A stretch of 12,844 bases of DNA. Source: Terriglobales bacterium. GTDB taxonomy: Bacteria; Acidobacteriota; Terriglobia; Terriglobales; Acidobacteriaceae. Positions within the stretch are counted from its first letter, which is position 1, and the number at the start of each line of letters is the position of its first letter. This document shows, piece by piece, positions 6,707 through 12,844 of this stretch. The notes beneath the pieces are model-generated. The model was not told the origin of the DNA, ran no database searches, and was given only the letters and a program-made list of their open reading frames with translations. A program made the position numbers and the translations under genes. The stretch spans positions 1 to 12,844 of the forward strand of contig JASHXK010000601.1 in assembly GCA_030043575.1 (NCBI GenBank). Direction: 5' to 3'.

Positions 6707-8368
6707 TCAGTGCTTACCGGCTTTCGCGTTGGCGTTCTTCGTCGCTTGGGCGGTGATGTCGTAGTCGTCGGGAACCTCGATGACGCCATTCTGTTTCACG
6801 TACTCTGCGTAAGCCGCACTCATCGACTTAACCCGGTCGGGGTCGCTGGCGGCCAGGTCCTTCGACTCGGTCGGATCGGTGCGCAGGTCATACAAGTGCC
6901 ACTTCCGGTCACCGTACGGCGGAATGTTGCGAACCAGCTTGTAATCTCCCTGGTACACGGCCGCACCGCCCGAGAGTTCTTGCGAGATGGACGCATCGCT
7001 GGGATACACCTGGTCGGATTGCCCGGTCAGCAGCGCCACCATGCTTCGCCCAGCAAGCGGAACCGAGGTGGAGGACGGCTTGACATTCGCGAATTGCAGG
7101 AGGGTCGGTACGACGTCCACGACGCTGGCAAACGCATCCGTGCGCTGGCCCATGGGAATCGCTTTCGGGTAGGAAACGATCAGCGGCGCCCGTACTCCGC
7201 CTTCCGATGCGGAAGACTTGAAGCTGGAGAATGGAGTCATGGAGACGTTCGCCCAGGCTGGACCGTATTCCACAAAGCTACCCTTTTGACCAAGGTGCTC
7301 GTAGGTCAGGTTGAAGTTCTTGGCGTAATACTCCGGGAAGTGATCCATCAACTCATGGGCTTCGCCGCCGTTGTCGCTCATGAAGATCACGATGGTATTG
7401 TCGAGCATGCCTTTCTGCTTCAGATACTCGAGCACCCGGCCAATGCTCATGTCCATGTACTCCAGCATGCCGGCATACACCGCCATGCGCTTGGCATCCA
7501 TCCGGCGTTCGTCAGCGGGCAAGCTGTCCCATGCAGGAATGACTGAAGGAGTCGCAAGCTGCAAACCGGCTGGCGCGATCCCTAATGCAACCTGGCGCTG
7601 ATAGCGGAATTTCCTGATGTTGTTCCAGCCGGCATCGTACGTCCAAAGGTACCGTTGCGTGTAGTCATCGGGCGCCTGCAACGGCATGTGCACGGCCTGA
7701 TAGGCAAGATAAGCGAAGAACGGCTTGCCATCGCCCTTGTTCGAGTCAATCCAGCCAATCATCTTGTCGGTGTAGAACTGGCTCGAATAGAAATCGGCCG
7801 GCAGCTCCGCTTCTTTCAAGCCATCGAAGAAATGCGGAGGGGTCGGATAGGTTGGCGAGTACGATTTCTTCTCGTAATTATCGGCGCCGCCTTCCGCCAG
7901 GATGAAGGAATCCTCAAAACCTTGCGAGGCAGGCAAGGTTTGCTGGGTGTATCCCAAATGCCATTTGCCGGCCATATACGTGTGGTATCCGGCATCGCGC
8001 AACAGCGTAGCGATGGTCACGGCACGGCCATTCAGTCTGCCCTCGTATCCCGGCTTGCCACGCTGGTTGTCGGCCACCAGCTCGATCATGTTGCCCATGC
8101 CAACCACGTGATTGTCCACGCCGGTCATCAGCATGCTGCGCGTGGGCGCGCACATCGAACCTACGTGGAAGTTCAGAAACTGGTATCCCTGGCTGGCGAG
8201 CCGGTTGAGGTTGGGCGTGAAGATCTCGCCCCCGTACACTCCCGCATCGGACCAACCCATGTCATCGGCTACGATGAGCAGGACATTCGGCCGTTTCTCC
8301 TGTGCCACCGCCAGTACTGACAGGACGAGAACCACGAGCCCACAGAGCTTTACCGCAGGATTTTTCAC
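6707..8368 (-). CDS. Secreted arylsulfatase-type sulfatase
   Basis: A 553-residue hydrolase of sulfate esters, alkaline-phosphatase superfamily, with a signal peptide (residues 1-22, MKNPAVKLCGLVVLVLSVLAVA), so it is exported to the periplasm or beyond. Key sites are visible: the metal-binding pair in NVLLIVADDMGWSD (D35-D36), the sulfatase signature CAPTRSMLMTG with C73 as the residue normally converted to formylglycine, AGKWHLG (K135, H137), AVHMPLQ (H228), MSDNGGE (D332, N333) and K384 in FKSSASEGGVRAPL. Length and motif order fit AtsA-like arylsulfatases; the natural substrate is unknown. Because C73 is a Cys, a formylglycine-generating enzyme is needed; none is in the window. The start is GTG (8366-8368), with AAGGGAG 8 nt upstream. 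The promoter and leader appear to derive from a copy of the receiver gene's 5' end. Confidence 0.95.
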   Translation of the reverse strand: MKNPAVKLCGLVVLVLSVLAVAQEKRPNVLLIVADDMGWSDAGVYGGEIFTPNLNRLASQGYQFLNFHVGSMCAPTRSMLMTGVDNHVVGMGNMIELVADNQRGKPGYEGRLNGRAVTIATLLRDAGYHTYMAGKWHLGYTQQTLPASQGFEDSFILAEGGADNYEKKSYSPTYPTPPHFFDGLKEAELPADFYSSQFYTDKMIGWIDSNKGDGKPFFAYLAYQAVHMPLQAPDDYTQRYLWTYDAGWNNIRKFRYQRQVALGIAPAGLQLATPSVIPAWDSLPADERRMDAKRMAVYAGMLEYMDMSIGRVLEYLKQKGMLDNTIVIFMSDNGGEAHELMDHFPEYYAKNFNLTYEHLGQKGSFVEYGPAWANVSMTPFSSFKSSASEGGVRAPLIVSYPKAIPMGQRTDAFASVVDVVPTLLQFANVKPSSTSVPLAGRSMVALLTGQSDQVYPSDASISQELSGGAAVYQGDYKLVRNIPPYGDRKWHLYDLRTDPTESKDLAASDPDRVKSMSAAYAEYVKQNGVIEVPDDYDITAQATKNANAKAGKH

Positions 8369-8465
8369 CTGACTAACTCCCTTCCGAATCTTGCTCGATT
8401 TTTTCTACTGCAAATGACGACGGGACCCGAGGCGCGCCATTTCGCGTTTCCCCTGAACATAGAAC
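8369..8465 (-). pseudogene. Remnant of a receiver-gene 5' end in the sulfatase leader
   Basis: Between its promoter and the GTG start, the sulfatase leader aligns with the beginning of the receiver gene downstream of it. In the receiver frame it would read R-V-P-S-S-F-A-V-E-K-I against R-I-R-L-L-V-A-V-E-N-P in the intact gene. The remnant is not open as a full gene and is cut off where the sulfatase begins. A short frame starting ATG-GCG-CGC in another phase ends at TAG after 11 codons. It is better seen as a decayed duplicate that now serves as a 5' UTR of about 95-100 nt than as a coding gene. The shared sequence is visible; the order of events is inferred. Confidence 0.45.
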
Positions 8466-8472
8466 GAACTAC

Positions 8473-8517
8473 ATGTTAGTGGCGAAGCTCAGCCCGTCCA
8501 ACTTACAAAACTGCAAG
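8473..8517 (-). promoter_or_regulatory. Putative promoter and operator of the sulfatase gene (copy B)
   Basis: Read on the minus strand: box CTTGCAGTTTTGTAAG (complement of 8502-8517, one mismatch from the palindrome of copy A), directly followed by -35-like TTGGAC (complement of 8496-8501), 17 bp, then -10-like TAACAT (complement of 8473-8478). Layout is the same as at the receiver and small barrel genes. Confidence 0.55.
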
Positions 8518-8596
8518 CCCCCAACTGTTAAAAGTGATAGACCACAGGTCCAGAGCCAGGACATGCGGGCCCGTTCGCCGCCGAGCGGAATACCTC

Positions 8597-8615
8597 CCGC
8601 AGGAGCAACCTGCGG
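8597..8615. repeat. Small perfect hairpin in the sulfatase / kinase intergenic region
   Basis: CCGCAGG-AGCAA-CCTGCGG forms a 7-bp stem with a 5-nt loop. No T-run follows on either strand, so it is not a classic terminator. It stands in the gap between the divergent sulfatase and kinase genes. A second inverted pair, GTAAC (8645-8649) / GTTAC (8661-8665), lies between it and the kinase start and could be an operator. Role unknown. Confidence 0.4.
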
Positions 8616-8751
8616 CGCCTCGCCCATGCCCATTCATTCGCAGGGTAACGTTTTGTGTGAGTTACCGCTGCATCCCCTATCTGTGTGATTGACCCATGAC
8701 CCAACCATGCCTAGCATTAGTGGTTTGTGTCAGAAGGTTTGCGAAGCGCCC

Positions 8752-11697
8752 ATGGTAGGCACGACCATATCGCATTACACAGTTCTGGAGAAATTAGGCG
8801 AGGGTGGGATGGGGGTGGTCTACAAGGCCATCGATACCCGCCTGGAGCGTTTCGTCGCGCTTAAGTTTCTGCCGGACGATCTCGCGCACGACGAGACGCT
8901 TCGCGATCGCTTTCTTCGCGAAGCCCGTGCCGCCTCAGCCCTGAACCATCCCAACATTTGCACCATCTATCACGTCGGCGAAGAAGACGGCAAGATCTTC
9001 ATCGCGATGGAGTTCCTCGACGGCGTCACCTTGAAGGAACTGGTGCGGCGTGGACCACTGGCTTACGACAGGCTGCTGGATATCGCCGTGGATGTGACGG
9101 ATGGCCTGCAGGCAGCGCACAGCGCCGGCATTATCCATCGCGACATCAAGCTGGCGAATATCTTTGTCGCCAACAGCGGCCGCGCCAAAATCCTGGACTT
9201 CGGGCTGGCAAAGAAGACGGCTCCGAAGCATGCGGCTCTGGTCGCTGCGGGCGCCGGATCGCCCCGCAACCTCGGCGACGACGCGCATATGACCAGCGGT
9301 CTGGCTGCCCTCGGCACGGCGGCCTACATGTCGCCCGAACAGGCCTTGGGCAAGCCGCTGGACGAGCGTACCGATCTGTTCTCCTTCGGAATTGTTTTGT
9401 ACGAGATGGCCACCGGCCGGGCGCCGTTTAAGGGCGACACCACCGGGGTGTTGTTTCTCTCGATCGTGCAGGAGACTCCCGAGCCGCCGCGCCAACTCAA
9501 TCCCGACGTACCGGACGAGTTGCAGCGAATCATCGGCAAGTGCCTGGAAAAAGGTCGTGAGCAACGATATCAGCATGCCAGCGAGATTCGCGCTGACCTG
9601 CAGCGGCTGCGGATGACTTCTGATTCGCACAAGCTTGCGGTTGCCGCAATGCCGCCGGAAGCCACGGCGTCGAGTAATGGAGATCAATGGAGCCGGAAGA
9701 GCGAGTCCAAGCCCTCGTGGACATCGGTTCAGGAGCAGGCAAGCCCGACACCATCGGCGGTGACGCCTATATCGAAACCGCGGCGCCGCTGGAAGACGTT
9801 CACGGGCGCAGCGACGCTGCTGGTGGTGGCGATGCTTGTCGCCGGCGGTCTCTATCTTCATTCGCGCAGGACCCGCGCCCTTACTACACAAGAGAGCATC
9901 GTTGTGGCCGACTTCGCCAACACAACCGGAGACCCCATCTTTGACGGAACACTGCGCCAGGCGCTGGTCGTCGACTTGGGGCAATCTCCGTATCTGAACG
10001 TGGTATCGGATCGAAGAGTCGCCGCTGCGCTCAAGGAGATGGAGAAGCCGCTCGACGAGAGGCTGTCGCGCGAGGTCGCGCGCGAAGTTTGCCTGCGGAC
10101 CAACAGCCAGGCTTTGGTCGCAGGCTCAATCGCGCAAGTTGGGCAACAGTACCAGCTGGACTTGGAGGCTCTGAATTGTCAGACGGGTTCGAAAATAGCG
10201 AGCAGTGAGATCGAGGCCAGGGATCGCGATGAGGTTATCAAAGCCCTGGGTGATGCGGGGCGGCAGTTACGCCAACGGCTAGGCGAATCTCTGCCCTCCA
10301 TACAGAAATTCGGTGCGCCTCTGCAAGAGGCCACGACCTCGTCGCTGGAGGCGCTGCAAGCTTTCTCGCAGGCTCATCGGGTGGGACGGGAAAAGGGCGA
10401 TGCCGCAGCGCTGCCGTACATGGAACGGGCAGTTCAACTCGACCCCAATTTTGCCATGGCTTACGCCGACCTGGCGGCCATTTACATGAATACCCTGCAG
10501 TCCAACAAGGGACTGGAAAGTTTCCGCAAGGCCTACGAACTGCGCAACCGGGTGAGCCAACGCGAGCGGCTTTACATAGAAGCCGGCTATGAGCATGCGA
10601 CCGGAGATCGCGAAAAGACGATTGCCACCTGCAAGGAATGGACCGAGCTCTATCCGGCAGATTGGGCTCCCTACGCGAGGTTGGGTCTCCTCTATCTGGA
10701 CACCGGACAGTTTGAGCAGGCGGTGCCACAGAACGCAGAGGCAATGCGGCTCAGCCCAGGCGGAATCGGCAGCTATACCAATCTTATGCTGGCCTACCTT
10801 TACCTGAATCGTTTTGACGAGGCGAAGGCCACCTATGACGAAGCGCGCGCCCGTAATCTTGACGATGTGATCCTCCGCGAAACCCGCTATCGATTGGCGT
10901 TCGTACAAGGCGATACCGCTACCATGGACGAACTGGTGCGCACGGGCAATGCGACGACGGGATTCCAGGACAGGCTTCTGGCCCAGGCCGCCGAGGCTGA
11001 GATCTACAACGGTCGATTTGACAAGGGACGCAACTTATTCGAACAGGCCAAGGCGCTGGCTCGGCAAAGCAATCCGGATGCAGTCGCCGAGTACGAGATC
11101 AGGGCGGCTTACAGCGAAGCTACCGTTGGCAACAGCGCGTCCGCGCGCAAGCTGGCTGCGCAAGCGTTAGCGACAAGCCGCACCCGATTTGTCGTGCAGC
11201 AGGCGGCGCTCACCTTCGCGCTGGCAGGAGATAACCAATCCGCCTCGCTGTTGTGCGACGAGCTCGCGCAGCAGGCTCCGTTCGACACCATTGTGCAAAG
11301 TTATGTGGTACCGACGGTTCGCGCCATCATCGCCATGAATCGCCACGATCCCGCTGAGGCCCTGAAGGACCTCACGGTGGCCAGCAAGTATGAATTGGCA
11401 GATGTATCCTTTGGCAGCATGCAGCCCGCCTACATTCGGGGTTTAGCCTATCTCGCCACCGCACAAGGTGCTGAGGCGGCCCACGAATTCAATAAACTGA
11501 TTCAGCACCCAGGGCTGGTGAACAGCTCCATACTCGGTTCGTTGGCTCAGCTCCAACTGGCGCGGGCGGAAGAGATGATGGGCGACCATGATGCTGCGCG
11601 CACGCACTATCAGGATTTCCTGGCACTCTGGAAAGACGCCGACCCCGGCATACCTATCCTGAAACAAGCCAGGGCCGAATACGCCAAATTGAAGTAG
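8752..11697 (+). CDS. Membrane serine/threonine protein kinase with C-terminal TPR region
   Basis: A 981-residue Hanks-type kinase. The cytoplasmic catalytic domain spans about 10-288: glycine loop GEGGMG (16-21), K38 in VALK, E57 of helix C, HRDIKLAN (H129, R130, D131, N136), DFG (149-151) and GTAAYMSPEQ (188-197); all catalytic residues are present. A Pro/Ser-rich juxtamembrane linker (about 289-345) leads to one membrane helix (about 349-370). The outer part begins with IVVADFANTTGDPIFDGTLRQAL, a block I associate with acidobacterial kinases of this layout, then TPR-like helical repeats from about 550 to the end (for example AAALPYMERAVQLDPNFAMAYADLAAIY). It probably senses something outside the membrane; the substrate is unknown. 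Start: ATG 8752 gives the usual MVGTTISHYTVLEKLG beginning, but in-frame ATG 8707 and TTG 8689 are possible and no start has a strong ribosome site. It converges on the histidine kinase gene. Confidence 0.93.
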   Translation: MVGTTISHYTVLEKLGEGGMGVVYKAIDTRLERFVALKFLPDDLAHDETLRDRFLREARAASALNHPNICTIYHVGEEDGKIFIAMEFLDGVTLKELVRRGPLAYDRLLDIAVDVTDGLQAAHSAGIIHRDIKLANIFVANSGRAKILDFGLAKKTAPKHAALVAAGAGSPRNLGDDAHMTSGLAALGTAAYMSPEQALGKPLDERTDLFSFGIVLYEMATGRAPFKGDTTGVLFLSIVQETPEPPRQLNPDVPDELQRIIGKCLEKGREQRYQHASEIRADLQRLRMTSDSHKLAVAAMPPEATASSNGDQWSRKSESKPSWTSVQEQASPTPSAVTPISKPRRRWKTFTGAATLLVVAMLVAGGLYLHSRRTRALTTQESIVVADFANTTGDPIFDGTLRQALVVDLGQSPYLNVVSDRRVAAALKEMEKPLDERLSREVAREVCLRTNSQALVAGSIAQVGQQYQLDLEALNCQTGSKIASSEIEARDRDEVIKALGDAGRQLRQRLGESLPSIQKFGAPLQEATTSSLEALQAFSQAHRVGREKGDAAALPYMERAVQLDPNFAMAYADLAAIYMNTLQSNKGLESFRKAYELRNRVSQRERLYIEAGYEHATGDREKTIATCKEWTELYPADWAPYARLGLLYLDTGQFEQAVPQNAEAMRLSPGGIGSYTNLMLAYLYLNRFDEAKATYDEARARNLDDVILRETRYRLAFVQGDTATMDELVRTGNATTGFQDRLLAQAAEAEIYNGRFDKGRNLFEQAKALARQSNPDAVAEYEIRAAYSEATVGNSASARKLAAQALATSRTRFVVQQAALTFALAGDNQSASLLCDELAQQAPFDTIVQSYVVPTVRAIIAMNRHDPAEALKDLTVASKYELADVSFGSMQPAYIRGLAYLATAQGAEAAHEFNKLIQHPGLVNSSILGSLAQLQLARAEEMMGDHDAARTHYQDFLALWKDADPGIPILKQARAEYAKLK

Positions 11698-11732
11698 GCC
11701 GTTCCGCCAAGGATCGCCGCTTCGGTGCGGTT

Positions 11733-12800
11733 CTATCTTGCGGATGCCACCGGCTCCGGCGGGGCGTCGTTAAGAGGAACGCGAGCCGTAATGCGCGTCC
11801 CCTTGCCGGGGGCCGAGGTAATCTCAAACTCGCCCCCGGCAAGATGGACCCGTTCGCGCATGGAGATCAGGCCCAGTCCCGCGGCCAGCTTGGCTTCTTC
11901 CAGATCGAAGCCTATCCCGTCGTCGGCGATCAGCAGCGACAAGCCGGCGTCCGTTGCCTTTACCTCCACCTGCATCGACTTGGCTTGGCTGTGCTTGGCC
12001 GCGTTATGCAGGGCTTCCTGCACGATGCGCAGCAAGCTCAGGGCCAGCAGGCTGTCCAGATCTTCGGGAAGGTTGGTACAGGAACACTCCACCGGAATCT
12101 TGTATTTCGCGGAAAATTCGCGGCAGTGACTTTGAATGGCCACCGCCAGGCCCAGATACTCCAACTCGGAGGAGTGCAGCTGGTGGGAGATGCGGCTAAC
12201 CTTTTCCGCCAGCAGCTTGAGATCATTGCACAGGTCGGTAATGCTGGGATGCCGTTTGCCCATCATCCCCGACACCGGCTGGCCGGCGCGCAGCATTTGA
12301 ATTCTCAGAATGGCCAGCGACTGGCCGATGTCATCGTGGAGCTCGCGGGCAATGCGAGTTCGCTCTTTCTCCTGCGCGTTCGTCAGCCGGCGCGCAAGCT
12401 CATGGCGAGCCGTCTCCGATTCGCGGAGAGCTGCTTCGGCGGAACGCAATGCGCTCCGGTCGTCAATTCCAGCGAAAATGTACGAAACCTCGCCGGCTCC
12501 CCCGGGCATCAGCGAAAAAACCACTTCAACCTGCGCAGCGTGGGCATTGGCGCGACGAACTTTCCGCTTCGATGTGTATTGCGCAATCTCGCCAGACAGC
12601 AGCCGTGTGCGGAGACCCTCCTCCTGCTCGTCCTCGACCTGGAAAAGCTCATCGAACGGAACTCGGGAAAATTCCGCGAAGGGTGCGCCCAGCAGATCGC
12701 ACATGCCTTCATTGGCCGTCAGCCATTGGCCGTCCAATCCCAACTGAGCTATCGCAGCACCGGCATAGCCAGGGGAAATATGCCCGCGGGGGTCGTGCAT
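11733..12800 (-). CDS. PAS-domain sensor histidine kinase, NarX/DegS (HisKA_3) class
   Basis: A 355-residue kinase without membrane segments, so probably cytosolic. Residues about 12-115 form a PAS domain (AIAQLGLDGQWLTANEGMCDLLGAP, ending with an FAGIDDRS segment), followed by a short coiled linker. The dimerisation box is ERTRIARELHDDIGQSLA with phospho-acceptor H155 in the H-D-D-x-x-Q pattern of the HisKA_3 family. The ATPase domain shows the N box EALHNAAKHS (N266), G1 DDGIGFD (293-299) and G2 GLGLISMRERV (308-318). Such kinases normally phosphorylate LuxR/NarL-type response regulators; none is in the window, and the receiver protein at 6123-6509 lacks the acceptor Asp. Start ATG 12798-12800 has AAGGA 7 nt upstream. 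The 35-bp gap to the convergent Ser/Thr kinase gene holds only a weak hairpin (CCGC-TTCGGT-GCGG). Confidence 0.94.
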   Translation of the reverse strand: MHDPRGHISPGYAGAAIAQLGLDGQWLTANEGMCDLLGAPFAEFSRVPFDELFQVEDEQEEGLRTRLLSGEIAQYTSKRKVRRANAHAAQVEVVFSLMPGGAGEVSYIFAGIDDRSALRSAEAALRESETARHELARRLTNAQEKERTRIARELHDDIGQSLAILRIQMLRAGQPVSGMMGKRHPSITDLCNDLKLLAEKVSRISHQLHSSELEYLGLAVAIQSHCREFSAKYKIPVECSCTNLPEDLDSLLALSLLRIVQEALHNAAKHSQAKSMQVEVKATDAGLSLLIADDGIGFDLEEAKLAAGLGLISMRERVHLAGGEFEITSAPGKGTRITARVPLNDAPPEPVASAR

Positions 12801-12833
12801 AGGAACATCCTTGCGCTCGCCTACTCTGAGCGC

Positions 12834-12839
12834 AGTATA
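12834..12839 (-). promoter_or_regulatory. Putative -10 element of the histidine kinase gene
   Basis: The minus strand reads TATACT, a near-consensus -10, about 34 nt before the ATG and upstream of the AAGGA ribosome site. The matching -35 would lie beyond the window, so only half the promoter can be judged. Confidence 0.4.
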
Positions 12840-12844
12840 AGCCA

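Larger units (their letters stand above)
8368..8541 (-). repeat. Direct repeat copy B: duplicated receiver 5' region upstream of the sulfatase
   Basis: This is the partner of 6437-6620, same orientation. The similarity starts before the promoter box and ends at the sulfatase start codon, so the two copies flank the sulfatase coding region like bookends. The sulfatase Shine-Dalgarno lies inside sequence that corresponds to receiver codons about 20-24. Confidence 0.65.

Noticed and set aside
6707..8368. The repeats flanking the sulfatase as ends of an insertion sequence or transposon
   Set aside because: The repeats are direct, contain a gene's 5' end and promoter, lack terminal inverted repeats, and no transposase is present.
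8473..8688. A 71-codon frame on the + strand upstream of the kinase gene
   Set aside because: It runs through the promoter and repeat copy B, has no ribosome site, and its residues look like translated promoter DNA.
8643..8690. A fourth copy of the shared promoter box upstream of the Ser/Thr kinase gene
   Set aside because: The GTTTTG core and a following AGTT are present, but the box flanks differ and no TARCAT-like hexamer sits 16-17 bp after the -35 position.

Overview
The window looks like chromosomal DNA of an Acidobacteriota species, probably Terriglobia and close to the Koribacter type. Four observations suggest this: a serine/threonine kinase with a C-terminal TPR receptor of the form common in that phylum, several acidobacterial-style secreted and outer-membrane proteins, GC-rich coding sequence, and small palindromic GGGCTTTAGCCC / GGCACGGC-type intergenic repeats. 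This assignment rests on reading the sequence, not on a search. No phage, transposase, CRISPR, tRNA or rRNA gene is visible.

Layout. Positions 1-340 hold no gene, but carry a composite hairpin-rich repeat (43-183) running into an imperfect tandem repeat (168-340). Then come a secreted protein of unknown function (365-1360, +) and, convergent with it, UMP kinase pyrH (1412-2131, -). A 391-bp divergent gap leads to an apparent operon of ammonium transporter amt (2523-3830, +) and an outer-membrane porin (3834-5117, +) separated by 3 nt. A small outer-membrane beta-barrel gene (5360-5998, +) follows with its own promoter and a likely terminator. On the minus strand are a stand-alone degenerate receiver-domain protein (6123-6509) and a secreted arylsulfatase-type sulfatase (6707-8368). 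A large membrane Ser/Thr kinase with TPRs (8752-11697, +) then converges on a PAS histidine kinase of the NarX/DegS type (11733-12800, -).

The most interesting part is 5.2-8.55 kb. The genes for the small barrel, the receiver and the sulfatase share one promoter architecture: a 16-bp box close to CTTGCAGTTTTGCAAG, directly followed by a -35-like hexamer, a 16-17 bp spacer and a TARCAT -10 element. For the receiver and the sulfatase the similarity goes well beyond the promoter. About 175-185 bp, covering the promoter and the first ~24 codons of the receiver gene, is repeated upstream of the sulfatase and stops exactly at the sulfatase start codon. It looks as if the sulfatase is driven by a duplicated 5' end of the receiver gene, and the three genes may form one regulon. 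The receiver itself has lost the phospho-acceptor aspartate and the conserved lysine, so it probably does not work as an ordinary phosphorylated response regulator.

Functionally the window combines nucleotide metabolism (PyrH), ammonium uptake with a matching outer-membrane channel, sulfate-ester hydrolysis in the periplasm, and two unlinked sensory proteins whose partners are not encoded here.
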